A DNA stretch of 64,000 nt from Serinus canaria. Lineage: Eukaryota; Chordata; Aves; Passeriformes; Fringillidae. Location of the stretch: the NCBI RefSeq assembly GCF_022539315.1, contig NC_066314.1:46437180-46501179 (forward strand). Reading direction: 5' to 3'. The notes below the pieces were generated by a model. It made no database searches. It had not been told where the DNA came from and saw only the letters and a list, made by a program, of their open reading frames with translations. A program made the position numbers and the translations under genes. Position 1 is the first letter of the stretch. The number at the start of each line of letters is the position of its first letter. Positions 60,438 to 64,000 of this stretch are shown in pieces.

Positions 60438-63255
60438 ATGACAACGTCACCTCCCCCGGGCTGCGGCAGCATCGGCGCTGACTACCACCTGCTCTGTGAC
60501 ACAGAGAAGGCCTGGGGGATTGTCCTGGAGTCGCTGGCTGCAGCAGGCATCCTCATCACCATTTTCCTCATCTGCTCGCTCTTCTTCCTCATCTGCAAAG
60601 TCCAAGACAACAGCAAGCGGCACATGATCTCCGTCTATTTTTTCTTTCTTTTAGGCACGCTCGGCGTTTTTGGTCTCACTTTTGCCTTCATCATTAAACT
60701 CAACGACAGGACTCGTCCCACTCGCTTCTTCCTGTTTGGGGTCATCTTTGCTCTCTGCTTCTCGTGCCTCCTCACCCATGCCTGCAACCTCAACAAACTA
60801 GTGAGAGGAAAAAAGCCCTTCTCCTGGCAGGTGCTGCTGCTCTTCCTTGTTTCCTTTGCCATGGTACAAGTTGTGATCAACATTGAGTACTTGGTCACCA
60901 TGTTTGTAAACCAGAGAGAAGAATTCCTGAATATGACTCGGGAGAATACCAACAAGGACTTTGTCATGCTTCTGATCTACGTGCTCTTCCTCATGGCTCT
61001 GACCTTCTTGGTTTCCATGTTCACATTCTGTGGGCCATATAAAAGCTGGAAGAGGCATGGGGCGCACATCTTTGTCACCGTCCTGTTCTCCATTGCTGTT
61101 TGGGTGGTGTGGATCACTATGCTCATAAAAGGCAACACGGTTTTAGACAAACAAATGTGGGATGATCCTGTTGTGGCCATTGCTCTGGTGTCCAATGGCT
61201 GGATTTTCCTGATCATGTATATTGTTCCTGAAATTTGTTTCCTCACTGCTCCTCTGAAACTAGAGGACTACCCTCCAGAAAATGACTTCTGCCAACCCAA
61301 GTTCATAAAGCAGGCAACTGGAGTGGACAACCGTGCCTACACCCAAGATGAAATTGTGCAAGGTATGGTGAAGTGAATGACTTCACTGCCCCCCCAGCCC
61401 TAAGCACACAAGCACCACTCATGACCTAAAAGAGGTGGGAGAGCAACAAGAAAAGATTTGAAGATGATATGATATTGTAAATGAGAGGCTAGGAAAAAGC
61501 TTCAGACTGATAAAACTTTGCAGATGTCCCTGCAAATTAATCTCCAGACATAAGGGAAATGAGTGAGGACCAATGCAAAAGCAATTGTGTAGGAGCAATG
61601 TAATAAGGGAAATGCGTGAGGACCAATGCAAATGTGCAGGAGCAGTGACTGAGTAGGAGACTTGCTGCATGTCAGGGCTGAAATATAACTCTTTATGACC
61701 TTGCTAAGGAAGGGAAGTCCATGTTAAAAATCAAGAGGTTTTTTTTGTCTCTTAGTGATGCATCAGCTCTTCAGGCCTATCTAGGTTATACCTTGGAGGT
61801 TATTTATTCCAGTTCTGATCAGGTTCCCATATCCATGTAAGAATGGATCCGCCAGCCAAAAAGGAGGCAAGGAGGTCTTTCTTTTCTGTATGAATCTTTT
61901 GCCTACTTGGACAAAGCAAAATGTTTCTATTGATTGAGGTTTCCCAAACCTGTGGGTAGGAGATGTGATTCTTCTGGGTGTGGATTTGCTCCTGGTATCA
62001 TGTTTATCATGTTCCGTCACCTGCAGTCAGACCCCCAGGTTTGTGAGAGAATAGTCAAGAAAGGCTGTGTTCTCCCAGGGAATACCTTGAGGGGGGTCTT
62101 GTGCATACAAGTGGGAGGGATTTGGCTGGTGGTGGTGACAGTAATTGTGAGTCAATAGGAGGTGTCTAAACTCCAAGGCCACCTGCGTCCTGTTATTTGC
62201 AATACCATTCATTCCTGCTTTCAGAAGGAAATATTTAATGTCCTCCACCTACGGATTTTAGCCCATTCCTGCCTGCACACTTCACAGTTAGACCAGTCTA
62301 AAAGCATCTGCTCCTGTAGCCACAGATCCTCTGAATCTCCCTTGATGTGGTATTTCTGAGCTCCTGTGTAATGCTAATGCACTAACTTTCCCCTGCCTTT
62401 GTCTTGTGACACAGGAAACATCAACTACTCCCCGTACGCTTCTCACTTTCAGATGAAGGTAAGTTCATGCCACTGTCACCCCTTTCACCACATGCAGGCT
62501 ATAGGCTACTGTTCAGGTGCTGGAAGGAAGGGAAGGAGAAGGGGCAAAGACAGATGGGCCTAGAGCAAGCTCTGTGAAGGCAGGCCTTTGCTTTGCATGG
62601 AGCCAAGTGATTCTGTGCCATGTTCGTGGAAGGGGCCTGTGGCTGGGCAGAAGAAAGAGCTATGACATGTCCAGGGACGTGGGAAGGCAAGAGGGGCCCA
62701 GCATAAAGTAGTTTTGGTTTTCAATACTTTGGGATTTGGTACTACATAAGAAGTCCTCTCTTCAAGCACAGTTCTTACAGTAGACTGTGCCCTGTCCTCA
62801 GGAGAGCATGCTTATTTCCTCAGCCCATGCCCCAAATGTATTCCCACCAGCAGGCACTGGAAGCTGCAGTGCAGATCCAGAGCGGGTGGTCTGCATGACC
62901 ACCTGTCCATTCACCAGTCCTCCTTCAGACCACAGCCTAGCCAGGTCTAGAAGCTCACATCGTGTTCCCACATGGTCCCTCTGGTGACCTGTCTCCATCA
63001 CTATTTTGTTTTGCCAGGATCCTCTTCCACAGCCTGATTGGTCACATTCTCAGGAAACCTTCAGATCTGTTTCTCCCTTCCTTCCTTTGGTTTCTTTATA
63101 AGCCTTGTTTTATTACTTCTCTGCCATTTTCAAAGGTAAAGACTTCTGTGCTTCATTTTCAGGCCATTGAACCACAGAATGATTTCTCCATCCCTCGCCC
63201 CAAGGCCCGGACAAGCCCATACCATGACTACACTGGTGGGAAAAGCCCCATGTAG
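60438..63255 (+). CDS. GPRC5A: GPRC5A, class C orphan G protein-coupled receptor (3 coding exons)
   Basis: Exons 60438-61362, 62415-62458 and 63163-63255 join in frame to a 353-residue protein (human GPRC5A 357). It has a short extracellular N-terminus without a Venus-flytrap domain, seven hydrophobic segments (about 27-53, 63-87, 96-118, 130-154, 174-198, 209-231, 244-270), and family stretches such as CDTEKAWGIVLE, LGVFGLTFAFII, ALTFLVSMFTFCG and SWKRHGAHI. An N-glycosylation sequon (NMT, 165) is in extracellular loop 2. The tail keeps two tyrosine pairs, NYSPY (313, 316) and SPYHDY (343, 346), at positions matching those reported to be phosphorylated by EGFR in human GPRC5A. NRAYTQDEI (298-306) and the FSIPRP block also match GPRC5A better than GPRC5D as I recall them. 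The position next to DDX47 supports the call. All borders are GT-AG. Confidence 0.93.
61551..61647 (+). repeat. 53-bp tandem duplication in GPRC5A intron
   Basis: TAAGGGAAATGAGTGAGGAC starts at 61551 and TAAGGGAAATGCGTGAGGAC at 61604. The second unit lacks about 8 bases. Both contain CCAATGCAAA; the second extends it to a perfect octamer ATGCAAAT (61626-61633). Confidence 0.9.
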
Positions 63256-64000
63256 CAGCTCCACAGTGAGCAGAGACTGAGTGCCCCTCAGCAGAGGCAC
63301 AGGGAATGGGCCACATGGTGACAAAGGAGATGATCCTGCAGAAGAGTCAAGCCACACCAGCAAAAAAGGAGAGGTATCCCCTTTCCCCCACACAGGCACC
63401 TTTGTAGCTCTCTGTTATTCTTCAGACATAGCTTTCAGACACAGCCCTGGCCATCCTGTCCCTGTCACTCTGTCTCCATGGAATGAAGCTTCTCTCTTCT
63501 GATGGAAGAGCATTCTGCCTATTCCAGCAGAAATGCTAGAGAAGGAAGAAGATCATCAGCTGGGTCTGTGACTGGCTTTGCCCCAGACAGGACCTGCTTT
63601 AATCAGCTCATGGGGGTGCCTGCACCCCTCATCTGATAGAAGAAGAGGAAGGAGCAGGAGCATCAGCCCTACACATTCCTTCCTCCTGTATACCCACACA
63701 GACATCTCAGGCACTACTGAGGACATCTTTAGTTATCCCCTGTTACTTTTGTGCCCACTCCCAGCCCTGCCTGGCTGTCCTCCAGAGATCAGTGAAGAAG
63801 AGACAGAGAGAGAAAAAGAATACTCCATTTTTCATCTTTATATTTGCTTCCAGCACCTTCCTCATCATCTAGGGGCCATGCTGGAGATGGGGAAGAAAAC
63901 TTATAGACATAAAACCATCAGCACCAATCTACCCTGACACATGTTCCAGTTCATGTTCTTACAGCCTTCCTTTCCAGCTCTGGCTCCTGCCCACATGCCT
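63256..64000 (+). other. GPRC5A 3' UTR, probably incomplete
   Basis: No canonical AATAAA occurs after the stop before the window ends. A CATAAA variant lies at about 63908-63913. The mRNA 3' end may lie outside the window. Confidence 0.5.

Overview
This is vertebrate, almost certainly bird, nuclear DNA. The genes have GT-AG introns, histone mRNAs end in stem-loops, CR1 LINEs lie at the left edge, and two solo LTRs resemble endogenous retroviral LTRs I know from songbird genomes (recognised from memory, not by a search). The gene order APOLD1 - DDX47 - GPRC5A, all on the + strand, matches the block on human 12p13.1. Here a small replication-dependent histone cluster lies directly upstream of that block.

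Layout. (1) 1-3.4 kb is CR1 LINE sequence: a + strand 3' end, then a roughly 2.4 kb minus-strand copy split by a solo LTR. (2) 3.4-8.3 kb has no recognised gene. It holds a G/T-rich tract, a CpG-rich patch and a degenerate tandem array with a period of about 26 bp (about 6.97-7.86 kb). (3) 8.3-14.3 kb is the histone cluster: two convergent H3.2 genes inside a large inverted repeat, a divergent H2B/H2A pair sharing one promoter, and a decayed linker histone H1 with three single-base frameshifts and a mismatched stem-loop. No H4 gene is visible. (4) 14.3-26.9 kb shows nothing I can identify. (5) 26.98-27.73 kb is the coding exon of APOLD1. (6) 30.69-31.18 kb is a minus-strand solo LTR ending about 390 bp before the DDX47 start codon. 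(7) 31.57-39.20 kb is DDX47 in 12 coding exons, with a CpG-island promoter carrying ZNF143-like and YY1-like motifs. (8) 39.2-57.1 kb is intergenic, with one CR1 scrap and a few simple repeats. (9) 57.1-63.3 kb is GPRC5A: a CpG-rich putative promoter and first exon with a perfect CRE palindrome, then three coding exons; the 3' UTR runs toward the window end.

How the genes relate. The histone genes supply S-phase chromatin and share the stem-loop mRNA 3'-end pathway. DDX47 is a nucleolar DEAD-box helicase of rRNA processing, APOLD1 an endothelial membrane-associated protein and GPRC5A an orphan class C receptor; these three are syntenic neighbours, not a pathway. The most notable structures are the H3 inverted repeat, with a near-identical core inside diverged flanks (a gene-conversion signature), the dying H1 gene and the 26-bp array beside the cluster.
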